Shown here: positions 24,870-37,500 of the stretch, piece after piece
Numbering within the stretch: the first letter of the stretch is position 1
Layout of the letters: every line of letters starts with the position of its first letter
DNA from: Rhyzopertha dominica
Lineage: Eukaryota > Arthropoda > Insecta > Coleoptera > Bostrichidae
Assembly: GCA_025024175.1 (NCBI GenBank)
Contig: QCXZ01000064.1
Span: 2,108,001 to 2,172,000, forward strand
Length of the DNA stretch: 64,000 bases
Direction: 5' to 3'
Made by a program: the position numbers and the translations under genes
The notes under the pieces: generated by a model
Seen by the model: the letters and a program-made list of their open reading frames with translations, nothing else
Databases searched by the model: none
What the model was told of the DNA's origin: nothing

Positions 24870-25807
24870 CAGTAAAACCTCTTTATAACGCCCACAAAAA
24901 TAAACTCTAAAAGTGGCCGCTAACGAGGGGTGGTCGTTATGAAAAGGGTAGTTTATTCGATATTGTTTTATTAATGGATATATGGGAGAATGTATACGAA
25001 TATCTCTGTAACTTACTATACATACTATTCTATGATCAAAAAGCAAATAAATCAAAATGAACATAACCATAGAATACACATATCAACATTTATTTACATA
25101 CATATTACTATAGGTTGTACATACTAGTGTTTTTCAGTTTTGTTTGAAAAATATGAGACTCACATTTTAATAGTATTTGAACAATATCTACAGCAAGGTC
25201 ATTTTTTTCCTTACTAAACAAGAAATTCTGGATGTCCAGAAGCTTTTTACATACTTCACGCATGTCTTTAATGTTTGATGTGTGATTTTCATGCTCTTCA
25301 ACTTCACTTTCACTGTCACAATCTTTATCGGTGCTTTTTAGCCCGTCAATGATTTCCTGAATACCGAAATTAGAGTTTTCAGTCAAAACATTTCCATCAA
25401 TACGTGCGTAGTTTTCAATGCTTTGTTGGTCCAATGGAATATCGTCTACCTCGTCAAAACTGTCTTCATGCCGAGCAAGGTCCGAAAATTCAGCTGTCGC
25501 AAAGCATTTCGAAATTGTAGCAGTACAAACGTTTTTCCAACCCGATGATATCCATATTAATGCACTTGTTAGGTTGATACTTTTTCTGCGTCTTCGTAAG
25601 AGTTTTCTCCATTAGTGAAGCTTAGTAGTCTTCTAATAAGGTGTTTTCTATATTTTACCTTAAAACTATGCACATAATTCCTTGAACAAGTGGTTGGCAG
25701 TGCGAAGTTGTATTAGGAGGCAGGAACACTATGTTCCTATTTTGTAACAGCAGTTTTGGATGGGACGTGGCATTATCCAAAAATAATAATACATTTCTAT
25801 TTTCTTT

Positions 25808-26475
25808 AAAATGCATGTCTATACTATGCTGTCTACACCTCAACCAACTGCAGATAGTACTATTTCGCTGTCATTACAGCTAATCAGTGCAGTTTAGGTC
25901 TAGTGTAGACAACACGGAATAGAACTGGTTTTGCTTATATACCAAGGCAATGGTATGATGTAAGTAAGTATTTAGGATGGCAATGCCATCTTTCAGCATT
26001 ACACTGACATGACGACAAAGCCACCTAGCTGCCTTAACGGGTACTACTTCCTAAAGGAAGTGACCTGTAGCCTGACAAATTGGCATGCAACTGCATACTT
26101 CAATTTGACAGCAGGCCCCCACGGCACTTTTTGCTAATGGCAAGAACCAACATATATTAAAATGCAAGTCTATGCCGTGTTGTCTACACTAGACCTAAAC
26201 TGCACTGATGAGCTGTAATGACAGCGAAATAGTGCTATCTGCAGTTGGTTGAGGTGTAGACAGCACGGCATAGACATGCATTTTAATGTATGTTGGTTCT
26301 TGCCGTTAGCAAAAAGTGCCGTGGGGGTCTGCTGTCAAATTGAAGTATGCAGTTGCATGCCAATTTGTCAGGCTACAGGTCACTTCCTTTAGGAAGTAGT
26401 ACCCGTTAAGGCACCTAGGCTTTGTCATCATGTCAGTGTAATGCTGAGAGATGGCNTTGCCATCCTAAATTCTTA
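25808..26475. mobile_element. foldback element, copy 2 (inside Tigger)
   Basis: A 668-bp insertion in the Tigger transposase, flanked by an exact 15-bp direct repeat ATTTCTATTTTCTTT (25793-25807 and 26476-26490). The order is X, L, Y (from about 25967), X inverted (26159-26284), Y inverted (26285-26475). The two Y copies form arms of about 190 nt around X, which itself has inverted ends, so the structure is a nested hairpin. Relative to copy 1 the element is in reverse orientation: copy 2 starts with AAAATGCATGTC and ends with CCTAAATTCTT. An N lies at 26456. Confidence 0.85.
26159..26284. repeat. module X, 126-bp inverted-repeat unit
   Basis: Best-preserved X module. It begins AAAATGCAAGTCTATGCCGT and ends with nearly its reverse complement (...GGCATAGACATGCATTTT), each followed inward by a TGTCTACAC/GTGTAGACA pair. 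It looks like a small MITE in its own right and occurs four times in the window: twice in each foldback copy. Confidence 0.75.
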
Positions 26476-27215
26476 ATTTCTATTTTCTTTTTTAATTTTT
26501 TCGTCAAATTTCTTTCGCCAAGATGTCATAATTTATGTCGTCGTCCAGGCTTTTTTATTTGACACCCACTCCAAAGGAATTTTGTTCATATGAGCTCCTT
26601 TGAAGCACCGCGGATGTTTGTTTTTCCCAATTATAACCGGGTTTTCTTTTCCGCCTTCCATGTTAACGATAAATAAAATAGCGAGTCGTTGTTTAGCACT
26701 TTTCTTACCGATACATTCGTTTATTTTTAACGCAAATGTCTTATTAGGCATTGCAAGGTAAAACAGCCCCGTTTCGTCAGCATTATATATATCTTTAGGA
26801 GATCTTTCAGTATCACCTGCAGTTTGTTTCCTCAACACTGTCAATGTCAACTTCGGCCGATTCACCACAAATTGTTTTAAAAGAAGAAGCTTTAAAATGT
26901 TCAATTTTGAAACTTGTAGCTACTTCTAGGGCTTATTCTTTTATTAAAGTTTATTAAAGTTTTATTAAAAAGTTCTTGTTTATTGCCTTACAAAACCAAT
27001 TGTAAACAACGTCGTCTACAGCCTTCCGTTTTAGGGAATTTTCTTTTCTGTTCTAGATTACAACCCTCTTCAAAAGGCTTCATTAATTCGCGTTTATTGT
27101 TTATGATGTTATTGACTTGTGCCCTTCCAACACTATACTTGTCAGCCAATTTTCTCGCACTTATACGACACTTTTCACTTCCCACAATAATATGAATTTT
27201 GTCTTTAAGAGACAA

Positions 27216-28900
27216 AAAATAGAAAATAACGACTTAAATTCAATATAAAATTCTGCAAGCTTAGAAAGTGTTTCCAAAAAACAAATCTTTATTTGTCCAA
27301 ATAACAAACTAGCAATATACTCATCCTCTTATAAGCAATTGTCTTTGCGCTTGATAGAAATAATTGTTTTCTTTTTAATTTTTTATTTAGAAAGAGCTAT
27401 TATCAAATTCAAGATATGAGCAAATAATAATAATAAGATTTACTTGTTACAGAGTGATCTAATATGATAATCCCCTGGCTAATATGTATGTGTTATGTCT
27501 GATTGGTACCCAACACTTTCAATATTAAAACTTATCAAATAATTGATCGCAATTTTGCTTAATGTCAAAGGACTTGTGGAAATGCATCTGCTTTACTTAT
27601 TGGTCTTTTTGGATTCCTTATGATGAATGTTGCTTTTGATTGCGATATAATTGTAAAGAGTAATAACGTAATAACAGTGATATTTGTTGGAGGAAGATAA
27701 TTAGAATTTAAGCTAAAATTTGTTCTGAAACTTTGTGCGAGACGACAAACTAAACAGTCCTTACATTTTATGGTGCTTTTGTGGTCCTGTGAATCATTTT
27801 TTGCTCTCAGTTCAGGGTAGATAGGTGATAATGTGATACCCAATTCAGTTAGGATATCTGAGGAAGGAAAAAAATACACTTTGAAGATACAGTTATTTTT
27901 TCAACAACCATTGATAACATTTCATATCTTAACGAGTATAGCAGTGCTCTGCACATCGTGGTAATGCAAGTTTTTGAAAATTCTACATCTAGCATTATAG
28001 CAGACTTAAGTACTCTGAAAAGAAATAGTCGAATCAGTTGCTAAATTTTAGAAAAATTTGGCAACCGCAGTCTGTTAAGTTAAAGATATAGATATTTAAA
28101 CATACTTAGTTAATATGATTCTGCCCTAAATTTATTGTTCTTAAGTAACTGTAAGCGTTGAATAGTAGTAACTGATAAAACGTGAATTTTGGCAGTTTTT
28201 AAGGAACTCATTGGAGATACTTTCATAATTTTTTCTGTTTTTGTTGTTCCTAAAACTGTCAAATCCACGAATTTCTTCCACAACCAGTAATCCCAAAAGC
28301 CTAGATCAAAATTGACTGACTTCGATTAAATCACACCCTTAATCAATCTGTGCACTTTTGGGATGTACAAGCGACCTGCACATTACAAAAATATCGGGGT
28401 GAGCGTAAACTAACCTATCGTTAAACTAAAAGTAACAAATTTTCCTTCTTGTGTTATGAATTATATATCGATAAGTAATATTAAAATATAGATTTACAAA
28501 AATTTCATTATATACATTAATGCACATTTAAGGACAAAGATATGCAGTTTGGACGAACTCTGAAGGATTTGTGAATATGTCATTTCTCTCAGTATAGTTA
28601 ATTAAGGGATTGGTACATCGACTTGGATTATAATATGATTGTGCATTTCATTTTGATTGAAAATGATTGTAATGATGAGGGATTCTAAGAAGTGCTACCA
28701 AAAGGACTGGACCATCTTATTTACACAATTTTTGACGTTCGTAATTTTTAGCTCTTATTTATTAAATTTTCGTAACTTGACTGCAAGTGATTTCCGAAAT
28801 AATTGTAGAAGTTGCGATAGCAACTATGGAGCAGGGTGGAGCTGTGCTTTTTACAATAAAAGAAATTATAAATAAAACATCCAGGCTAGAATATGTGGTT
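27216..28900. other. intergenic, unassigned
   Basis: No gene recognised. The minus strand has a 104-codon open stretch at 27565-27879 with a Cys cluster (CKDCLVC) and a hydrophobic segment, but I cannot link it to any family or to flanking exons. The right Tigger end and the 5' end of the following Tc1-like element are expected somewhere here but were not located. Confidence 0.4.
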
Positions 28901-29019
28901 TGTGAAGAAGCTATTAATTGTTGGACAGACGAGTTCAGTAGTGTTTATTACGACGGTGGTTTGATAAACAGCTTGGTCTGTGTACTAATAGTAGGTAAAG
29001 TCCATAGATTTATACAGTA

Positions 29020-29930
29020 CCGCCAATGGGATTTGAATATGGAAGAACAGGGATATCTAGAGGAATTAGAATCTTTATATGCACTGCTCGAAATGGTTTC
29101 GATGTGGTCGAAAGGCACACAGGTCCTAGACGCGTTACAACACCAGCCCAGGACCGGAACATTATTATTGAGGCCAGGCGTCATCCAGAAACTACGGCAA
29201 GGGAGATTGTTTCTCGTCTCCAGAACTTAGATGGGGTCACAGTTTCAGACCAAACTGTCAGAAACCGTCTACGTGAAGCAGGTCTACACAGTCGTCGTCC
29301 AATTACAGTTCGTGCATTACGCAGGAGCAATCGCGACCGTCGTTTACAATGGGCTCAAGAACATGTGAACAATGGGGTAATGTTCTCTTCACGGATGAGT
29401 CTAGGTTTGGGTTTCGGCCAGATAGCAGAAGGGTTTGTCGTGGAAAGGGTGAATTAGAGAGGATCAGGAGGCCCATATGTACAGAGGAGGATCTGTCATG
29501 GTTTGGGGCGGTATCATTCTCCACCATAAAACAGACCTCGTTTGCATCGACAGAACAACGACTCAGGATCGACACATTGAGCAAGTTCTAGAACCATTCG
29601 CATATGCTGCCGGACCAGATTTACTGTATATGCATGATAAACAACATATTGGTCAGAGAGTAACCAACTGGTTGGCTGATGAACAGATTCGTGTTCTTCC
29701 ATGGCCTCCTCAATCGCCAGACATGAATCCTATCGAGCATGTGTGGGACATGCTACAAAGAAGGTTAACATTATTTATGCCGAATATCCATAACCATCCT
29801 GATTTTGAAAATCTCTTAGGGGAGCAATGGAATTTGATTCCACAAGAAGCCATCGATCGATGCATTTTGAGCATGCCTAGGAGATGTCAGGCCATTATTA
29901 ATTCTAGAGGTGGTAACACAGCGTACTAGG
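29020..29930 (+). mobile_element. Tc1-like element, broken transposase
   Basis: Plus-strand transposase in pieces. The paired-type helix-turn-helix region is RRVTTPAQDRNIIIEARRHP and SDQTVRNRLREAGLHSRRP (29110-29300), then LFTDESRFGF with the first Asp (near 29380), GGSVMVWGGI (near 29490), an altered second motif reading MHDKQHIGQ, and SPDMNPIEHVWD with the final Glu (near 29720-29755). A frameshift separates the parts near 29380-29460. The second block seems to lack two residues compared with the usual DNARPH, giving 32 residues before the Glu where Tc1 elements have 34. The N-terminus before 29100 is degraded. The tail may extend to a CACTGCTCAAAATGGTC-type end near 30206; the 5' TIR was not found. 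Confidence 0.85.
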
Positions 29931-30689
29931 CTCACTAAGAATTGAAGAAAACTCTGTATTTTTTAATTTTGTTGTGTTCGTGCGTTGTAATTCATTATTA
30001 CAAAATATATCTCACGTAAAATTTTAGTTAATTTGTATTTAATTACCAATAAAATTTCTAATTCTCGTCTAACTTTTATACAATGTTTCGGCTGTTATTG
30101 CAAGTTGCAGTTGCAAGTATTGTTAATATTAGAATAGGTCCAAATTTAATTAAAACCCAGAAAAACTGTAAGTTCCTTAGACCATTTTGAGCAGTGTACT
30201 TACATTTACATTTATGAGTTTTACAAGGAACATTCTGTTTTTAATAGCGATTTATATAAATCTAGAATCATGTCCCGAAAAATCCACATAAAGGTATGAA
30301 TAGAAATATTCTACTTTTAAATAAGGATGATTTAGCAACGTGTTCTAGCAATATTGTGTCAATAGATTGAGAGGCTTAATGACATGAAGTCTTTGGTCTT
30401 TTGATGCTGCGCTCCAGGCAAAGTAACTGCATTCTTAAAACGGCAAATTGTTGGTTACAGAATTAAAAAAAGCAAGTGCAGAGAGGTGAGATATTATTTG
30501 TGAAGGTTTCAAGAACAAAAACCTACCTACATCGGGAATTTATTGTGCCAAATCAAACAATATACTGGAAGGGACAATAGCGAAGGAAATACATGAAGAA
30601 TTTTATATATATTGGGTGACTCGTGTCCTTTTTATCAAACCATTCGACTTTGTGTCAATGAGTTCAAGAAATCATCAATAAAATTAGTG

Positions 30690-31175
30690 TTTTCTTTTTA
30701 GGAGACAGACGAGGAATAGTCCTTGAGTTAGCAGATGCGACGGGCATCTCAACTGAGCAAACTGGCTTTATTTTGCATACGAACATCGGTTAACAGCTTT
30801 TTAGTGTATGCGAAGAGTTCAGTACAGTTTTTTCTTCGTTTTGTGCCAATGAACGAAATATAGATAGACCACTATACCTTACAAACGAAGCAGTAGTCCA
30901 TATAATAAATTTTACATGGCGAACCAACTCCCAAAAAAGCAAATTACGTTTCAAACTCTGGAAAAGTGATGGCGTCAGTTATTTGGGGTGCAAAAGCAAT
31001 TCTCCCTATTGATTACTGAATATTAAGCATTCATTTTGTAAAAATTAGAAGTAGCTACAACAGAAAATGACCGGGAATGGCTGTTGTTTTATCACGACAA
31101 GATGGAAGCTGGAGAAATGTTAAGCCAAATTGTTTTCTTTCATATCAAACCGCCCTCGTACCTTCACAGAGGAAC
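30690..31175 (+). mobile_element. old mariner relic
   Basis: Scattered plus-strand fragments in several frames resemble a mariner transposase: ELADATGIS (helix-turn-helix part), VMASVIWGAKAILPIDY (strand leading to the second catalytic region) and a degraded tail. It is too decayed for ends to be placed and belongs to a different subfamily from copies A-D. Confidence 0.5.
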
Positions 31176-31559
31176 TATGTACCTTCTCACATTGTCTATC
31201 ATAAATAAAGTAATGACAAACAGAATTTGGACAGAAGTAGAAATGAGTGAGCTCCACCCTTGACAGTGTACTGTACTATCTTTAAGTAACATGAATCCAT
31301 TTTCCATAATTGGCGACACTTCCAAAATAGCCGCGAAAAGAAAGTAACAAGCTTTACCTCCGTTTTTAGTTTGGTGTTTTTGATCATCCTCATCGATACA
31401 GCCGTCGGGGTACCTAACCTTTTCCTTGAGGGATTGCACGATTCGTAAAAATTTGGTGTTGTAACAGTCTAACATTGAGACATATAACGTTATAATGTAA
31501 ATGTTGTGCTAATTTAACTTGATAATTGGCAACTCTGTTATGTCGTTCGCTCACGGCGC

Positions 31560-34500
31560 TTAGGCGGACGGGTCTTCCTCCTGATTGTGCTTCGCGATGG
31601 CCAACAGGATCATCGTGAGTTCCTTCTTGTTGATCTTGCCGTCTTGATTGTAGTCGACGCCTCTGAGGATTGTCTCTTCGAAGTCTAACAGATCCTGGGC
31701 GTCGTAGTCCTAGAAATTTTTTTTTAAAAACCAACTACACTGACTATCCTACAAAATAAACAAAAAATTTGGAAACATTTGTTTCTGTAGAAATTTCTTG
31801 CTGAGACGCTATAACTATAATGCCTTATAAAGGGATCAGTTTAAAACATCCGCTTAACAATGCCCCACCTGTAAAAACTATACCTGTTCGGGGATTTTTT
31901 AGGAGGAAGAATCAGAGTGAGGTTATCTATCCTTCAGAACTCCAGAAATACAAAGAGGTCACAAAAAAGGTAAGGATAATAATCGTTCTATCCTAGAAGT
32001 ACTCGTAAAATACATCTATGGTAGTGTAGAAGATAAAAGGAGCAAGTGTAGGTAACCAAAACAAAGCAATTACCGTCAAAGACAAAGAACAATGCAGCAG
32101 AAATTAAGGATGTTCTGAATATTTATTATCAATAACTTCGCCGAAAACAAAAATCAGTACATTCACCATTGTTGATACCTTTTATAATACTGAAAAAAAA
32201 GTATATAAATCTTCTCCTATCCCATAATAATTTGCCATATTAATTAAAGTTTTTGGCAAACACAATACTAGAAAGCACTGAAGAATCTAAAGAACCGAAA
32301 TAAATTTATATTAAATGGGTATGTTAACTAATGGTAAGGTGGTAAAATATAAACAAAAGTTCGTTAGTTAAGAAGTCTCTTGTTAAATGTCAAATTTATT
32401 GCTTTTGAACATATCACTACCATAGGAAACCTCGCTGAAATTAAAAAAAAGAATAAAAGAAAAATGTAACATACAAAAATTTAAATTAGTATTTAAAAAC
32501 AAATTTCAATTATTATTAATTAACAAACGTTTTACACGAGTCTTGTTTACTTTTAAATTTTTTTAAATTTAATTTGATTTTGCAATGAAAGTATTATACA
32601 GGGTCGCTACAAAATATGGAGCTAGCAGAATATTTCAGGTTATGTTTGACCAATTTTTCTGAAATTGTGCATAGATCTATTAGTAATTAAAATGCATTTT
32701 CTGGAATTTTTTTCGCTCCGTGTCAGGCCTCGTTTTCGAGATATGGGCGCAAGCTGCATTTTTTTTAATATGAAGGGGGAATCAAAAAGCACATTATTGA
32801 AAATGACATTTTTTCCTCATTCCAAAAATATCATACTTATACAAATTTGTTGCTTTTGAGTTAAGAAAAAATAATAATTGAGTCCCACAAAGAACGAAAA
32901 GAATGAAAACAACATTCTTTATCGCTAAAATGGACAAAAAAGCCAGGTATTATCATTTTTCCTTGACTGGTATTATTGCGAATCTTTTGCAAGACCCAAG
33001 CTTGTTATCGCACCTTTCTCAACTCAGAAGCAATAAATTGTACAAGCGTGATACAATCAGGAAAAAATATCATTTGCAATGATGTGCTTTTTTCCCCTCT
33101 TCTCATTTAAAAAATGCAACTTGCGCCCATATCTCGGAAACGAGAGCTGACAGGGTTGAAAAAATACAGTAAATGCACTTTAATTACCCATAGGCCCATG
33201 CACAATTTCAGAAAAATCGGTCGAACAGAACCTGAAATATCCAGCTGGTTCCATACTTTGTAACGACCTGTATAAGCTTTACTCGCATTTCTTCACTTTC
33301 ATTAAATAACTATACCTTCTTAACAAGCTCCAGCAAATCCTTCAAGAATCCTCTTAGCTCCTCGTTTTCGATTGTTCCGTTGTTATCCTGCAAATCACGG
33401 CAGAATTACATAGAATATTTGAATTATCAATGAGCATGTCTCGGATTACCCTGTCGTAAAGTGCGAAAACCCTCTCGATGTCGTCCTTGGTCAGCTTCGT
33501 CGCCTCCTAAAGTATTTGAGCAGCGCTTTAGTGGATCGTGGAATATGAGGGTGTGAACACATTATAACGGTGGGGCATGTGAGGTATGTGTTGAAATATG
33601 TTCGTGATGCAGAATCCAGCAGGTGCATTAATAGGCATCCAGAGTAATCACAGGTGTGAGCCGATCTAAGGTAATCTGCTTATCAAGCGATTTGTGCAAG
33701 GTGGAAGACATGCAAGACTGTGAAATACCTGCGACTGCATTACTTGTACACATGTAGCAATTCATATACTGAAAGGTCTGTCTTAAAAATATTTTAATAA
33801 CAGAAGTTGAAGTACTCACGAAAGAGATGTACTTATATAAATGTAAGATTTAAATTACACTTTCGATGGCCTAGCAAGGTATAGTAGTCGCAAGAAAAAG
33901 CTGCCTGGCATTTCGCTTTGAAAAAACATCTTATTAACAAATGTAAAAAGACAATAAATCTTCACTGATGAAGGCACCATATAGGAGTAGAAACATCAGA
34001 AACTATAGAAAGACATAATTGTTCCAACAAACAGGAATCTGTTTCCACACAACTGTGACAAATCACTATATTGTTTTATAAGGATTAAAAGTGACAACTC
34101 TAGCTCCTAAGAATAATAGTAAATACTTTTGATATTAAAAGTAACTTTTTAAATAGTCAGGAAGATGTCAGTTTTAGACACTCCTGAAAAGAATGTCATA
34201 CTTTTGTACCGCTTGGAAAAAATAACACTAATTAACATTTGTGAAAAAATATTTGTTTAATGACACCCAAGATTAAAATACGAGGGTGGATGCTTTCAGC
34301 GTCTATAATATAAGATAATATTGTCTCGGAAAGATCGCTGTCTCTTGAAAACACTGACAAAAAATTATTAGTATGACGTTTCCATTACACCTGTAATCTT
34401 TGTCAAGGACTAAGGACCTCAACATTTGAAAGTAAATAAACAAATCACCGAGGAAGCGAGACGTCATAGAAACAACGTGCCAACCTGATAAAAAAGAACC

Positions 34501-37500
34501 TAACGACGAAAAAGAAACTACCTACCTACTAGATATACACGAACTACTTGACAAAAGATAACTACAAAATAGCCTTTCAAAATTCACCTAACTCATAATT
34601 TCCACAATCTCTATTAAAATTATTAGTATTCCTACAAATTTCTATAGCTTCTTTTATTAGGCGTTTGTGATAATATTTTCCTCTATGTAAAATTTTTGTT
34701 TTACAAAGTCAATCAGTGTTTACCCAAATATGAGTGTTCAGCTAAGGAAGATTTATCTATCTGTTGCAACCTAGTACCACGTATGTGCTCTTTTAAACGC
34801 GTGCCCATTTTTCTTTTAGTTTGACCGCAAGAACAAGTAATTTTGTAAACACCTTCACTCTCTAAATGTACTTTATCTTTAGTAGAACTTAAAATGCTAT
34901 CAACAACTAAAATATCGTGTTTTCTAAGCATCCTCTTTAATTTTTCCAAAAGACCTTGTACAGGAAGCAAACTCAACTTTAATTTACTTTGTTCTGGCTG
35001 AGAATGTACTTGATTTGGACGAGCATTTTTATTAAAAATTGACCAAACGTTCCTTTTGGTATTAGCATTTTTCACTAGCGCTGATTTAAGATGATATATT
35101 TCTTTTTGTAAAGAACTTTCGTCTGCGATCCTTTGTGCTCTAACAAATAACGTCCTTATAAGACTATTCTTTTGAGATATGGCATGTAAATATCTGTCTG
35201 TGTGTGTTGGTTTTCTGTAAACCTTGTGTCCTAACTATCCAGTGTTTATTCTGTTAATTTGGACATCCAAGAAAGGTAAACTATAATTGCTCTCTAATTC
35301 CATAGTAAATTTTATGTCAGGACTTTGATTGTTCAAATGATTTAGAAACCTACCTAACTCTTCTATACCGTGGGGCCAAATAACAAAAGTGTCATCTAAG
35401 TACCTATACCAACATTTTGGCTTAAACTGAAAACTATTGATCGCTACCTCTTCAAAATTTTCTATAAATGAATTGGCTACTACAGGACATAGTGGTGAAC
35501 CCATTGCACAACCTGATTTTTGTTCATTATAATCTTGACAAAAAAGGTTGTGGGGTAGATTTTGCAATGTTGTGTTTATATCTCCATCTAAGAAACCAAG
35601 TTGTCAAGTCGTTAAAAAATTAAATACTTGCAGGTGTTTAATTGACTACTTCTTTATATATTATCGCTCTTTCATTATTTGCTTCTAGAAAAATTATTAA
35701 GAGAGACACGGTCAGTATAGTTTTTGTTCTTTAATTTCCCGTGTAATCGCTCAGTATATACATGCAAATATTCCTTAATTGCATAGCAGTGAAATAGGTG
35801 CTGCACTATTTCTGCATGAATAACCAATATCATTTTATAAGCGGGAGCTTATAGCATCTAAGCTACCATTCAACAGCTAACGTAGAAAATTACTTACTTC
35901 CATCCCTTCCTAAGAAAAAGCCACATTAGAGAAAGACAGAAACAGGTACAGCCGTGCAACATCAACATGAAACAGTTATAAATACTTGTTTATTACGAGA
36001 AGTTTAATGCTCAGAAACTATTGTTTTAATAATGTATTTAAATAGTTTGGTTTAATTTTACTCTACTGGTGTAGTAGTCAACTACAGAAGAAGTGCTTTT
36101 TAATAAGAGATTGGAGAAACGCTTGCAAAGTGCTGTTATTGTGTTTTCGTTATATTGTTTGCTCATTTTCAAGGAAAATCAACTACAGACTACCCAGTTC
36201 ATACTTTTCTGTCTAATTAGTGCACTATTAATACCTATGTTTCGTTAATGCTAGAGATAAATATATTTTATTGTATTTAACACGTTAAATGGATGGATTA
36301 AAGTCTTCGCAAATAAGGGGAAATCGACTAATTATGTTAAAATAGTGTTTCCTCTTCTTTCTTTGCCAAGCTTGTAGCTGAACCTTACTGAAAATGAGGT
36401 TTATAAGGGGCCAACTAAAACATCTGAAAATTGCAACATAGCCACCACATTTTTGTATAAATTTATAACTGCACGATTTACTAAACATCTTCATTTAAGT
36501 TTTTAATATGTTTATGACAATAAATAGGTATAAATATTACTTAAATTTTGTGTGTCCCATTTTTTGCGATGTTTTTTCCACGTAAATTAAGTACAAAGTC
36601 CAATGACAAATTTATGAAGATTGCTTTGTGANATTATAACAATGACGTATGATACAAATAATGAATATTATACAGAAGACAATTTTAGTTTTGCTGAATC
36701 AGTATAAAAACTTAAATATTCCACAGGATCATGAAGTGGTATCACTAGATGTAGTCAATCTCCTTGAAAACATTTTAAAACCTTTGGTGATTAGAATTTT
36801 GAGTAGACAAATGGAATTGACCATTTTTTAAATGTCTGAGAATCAACACCACTAATAAAAGAAGAGAGTTATTTCTGGAAATAGTATCATTCATTATGGA
36901 CAACAATTATATTAACTATGAGGATAAATGTTATAAACACATTTTTGGATGTACCATGGGATTAAAAGTCCTATACTTACACAGTATCTAACATGTAACA
37001 TGTAACATGTAACAACATATAAAATTTCCAGTTGAAAGAGAAGTGAATGGTGGTGTACCATTTCTAGATACCAAAGTTATACGCCAAAATCAAAAGATTG
37101 TGTTTGATTGGTATCAAAAACCAACCTCGTCAAGCAGGTACATAAATTTTTTGTCAAATCACTCAATTAAAATTAATTTAATTAAACAAATGAAATACAA
37201 AATTTAATGAAATATGTTATTTTACAATTCTTACCTACAAACTTTGATAAACAAAATTTTATTTGCTACAACTGAAAACTTAAATTGTATAAACGTTTTA
37301 GATGGAGTAGAGCAACAACAAAATCATGATCCTCAAAATAATAACACAGAAGTTATTCGTTTTGGATCTCTTCCAAACATTACAGGCCTGACACTGACAC
37401 TTTTATACGGATAAATCTATATTATGTACAAATGGACACATGTCGTCGTCGTCACTGGAATTTTGACAATCCTAACTATGTAATAAACAAAAGAAGCCAT

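Larger units (their letters stand above)
24870..27215 (-). mobile_element. Tigger/pogo-type element, interrupted
   Basis: Minus-strand transposase of the Tigger/CENP-B family. The N-terminal helix-turn-helix is at 26988-27215 (SARKLADKYSVGRAQVNNII). The DDE domain follows with YNADETGLFY (26533-26904), LLFLDNATSHP and FLPPNTTSHCQPLVQG (25655-25800), and an acidic C-terminal region at 25108-25434. The last motif normally reads QPxDQG; here the third catalytic Asp is Val. A foldback element (25808-26475) splits the DDE domain. The left end, TA then CAGTAAAACCTCTTTATAACG at 24870, looks like a pogo-type TIR; the matching right TIR was not found. Confidence 0.85.

Noticed and set aside
23396..26475. 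CRISPR-like or satellite array
   Set aside because: The repeats are inverted modules of two insertions with target duplications, not regularly spaced direct repeats.
27565..27879. 104-codon minus-strand open stretch with CKDCLVC
   Set aside because: A hydrophobic segment and a few Cys are not enough; no family match and no joined exons.
36990..37015. Functional tandem repeat (acatgta)n
   Set aside because: Only about three units within a decayed Penelope-like relic.
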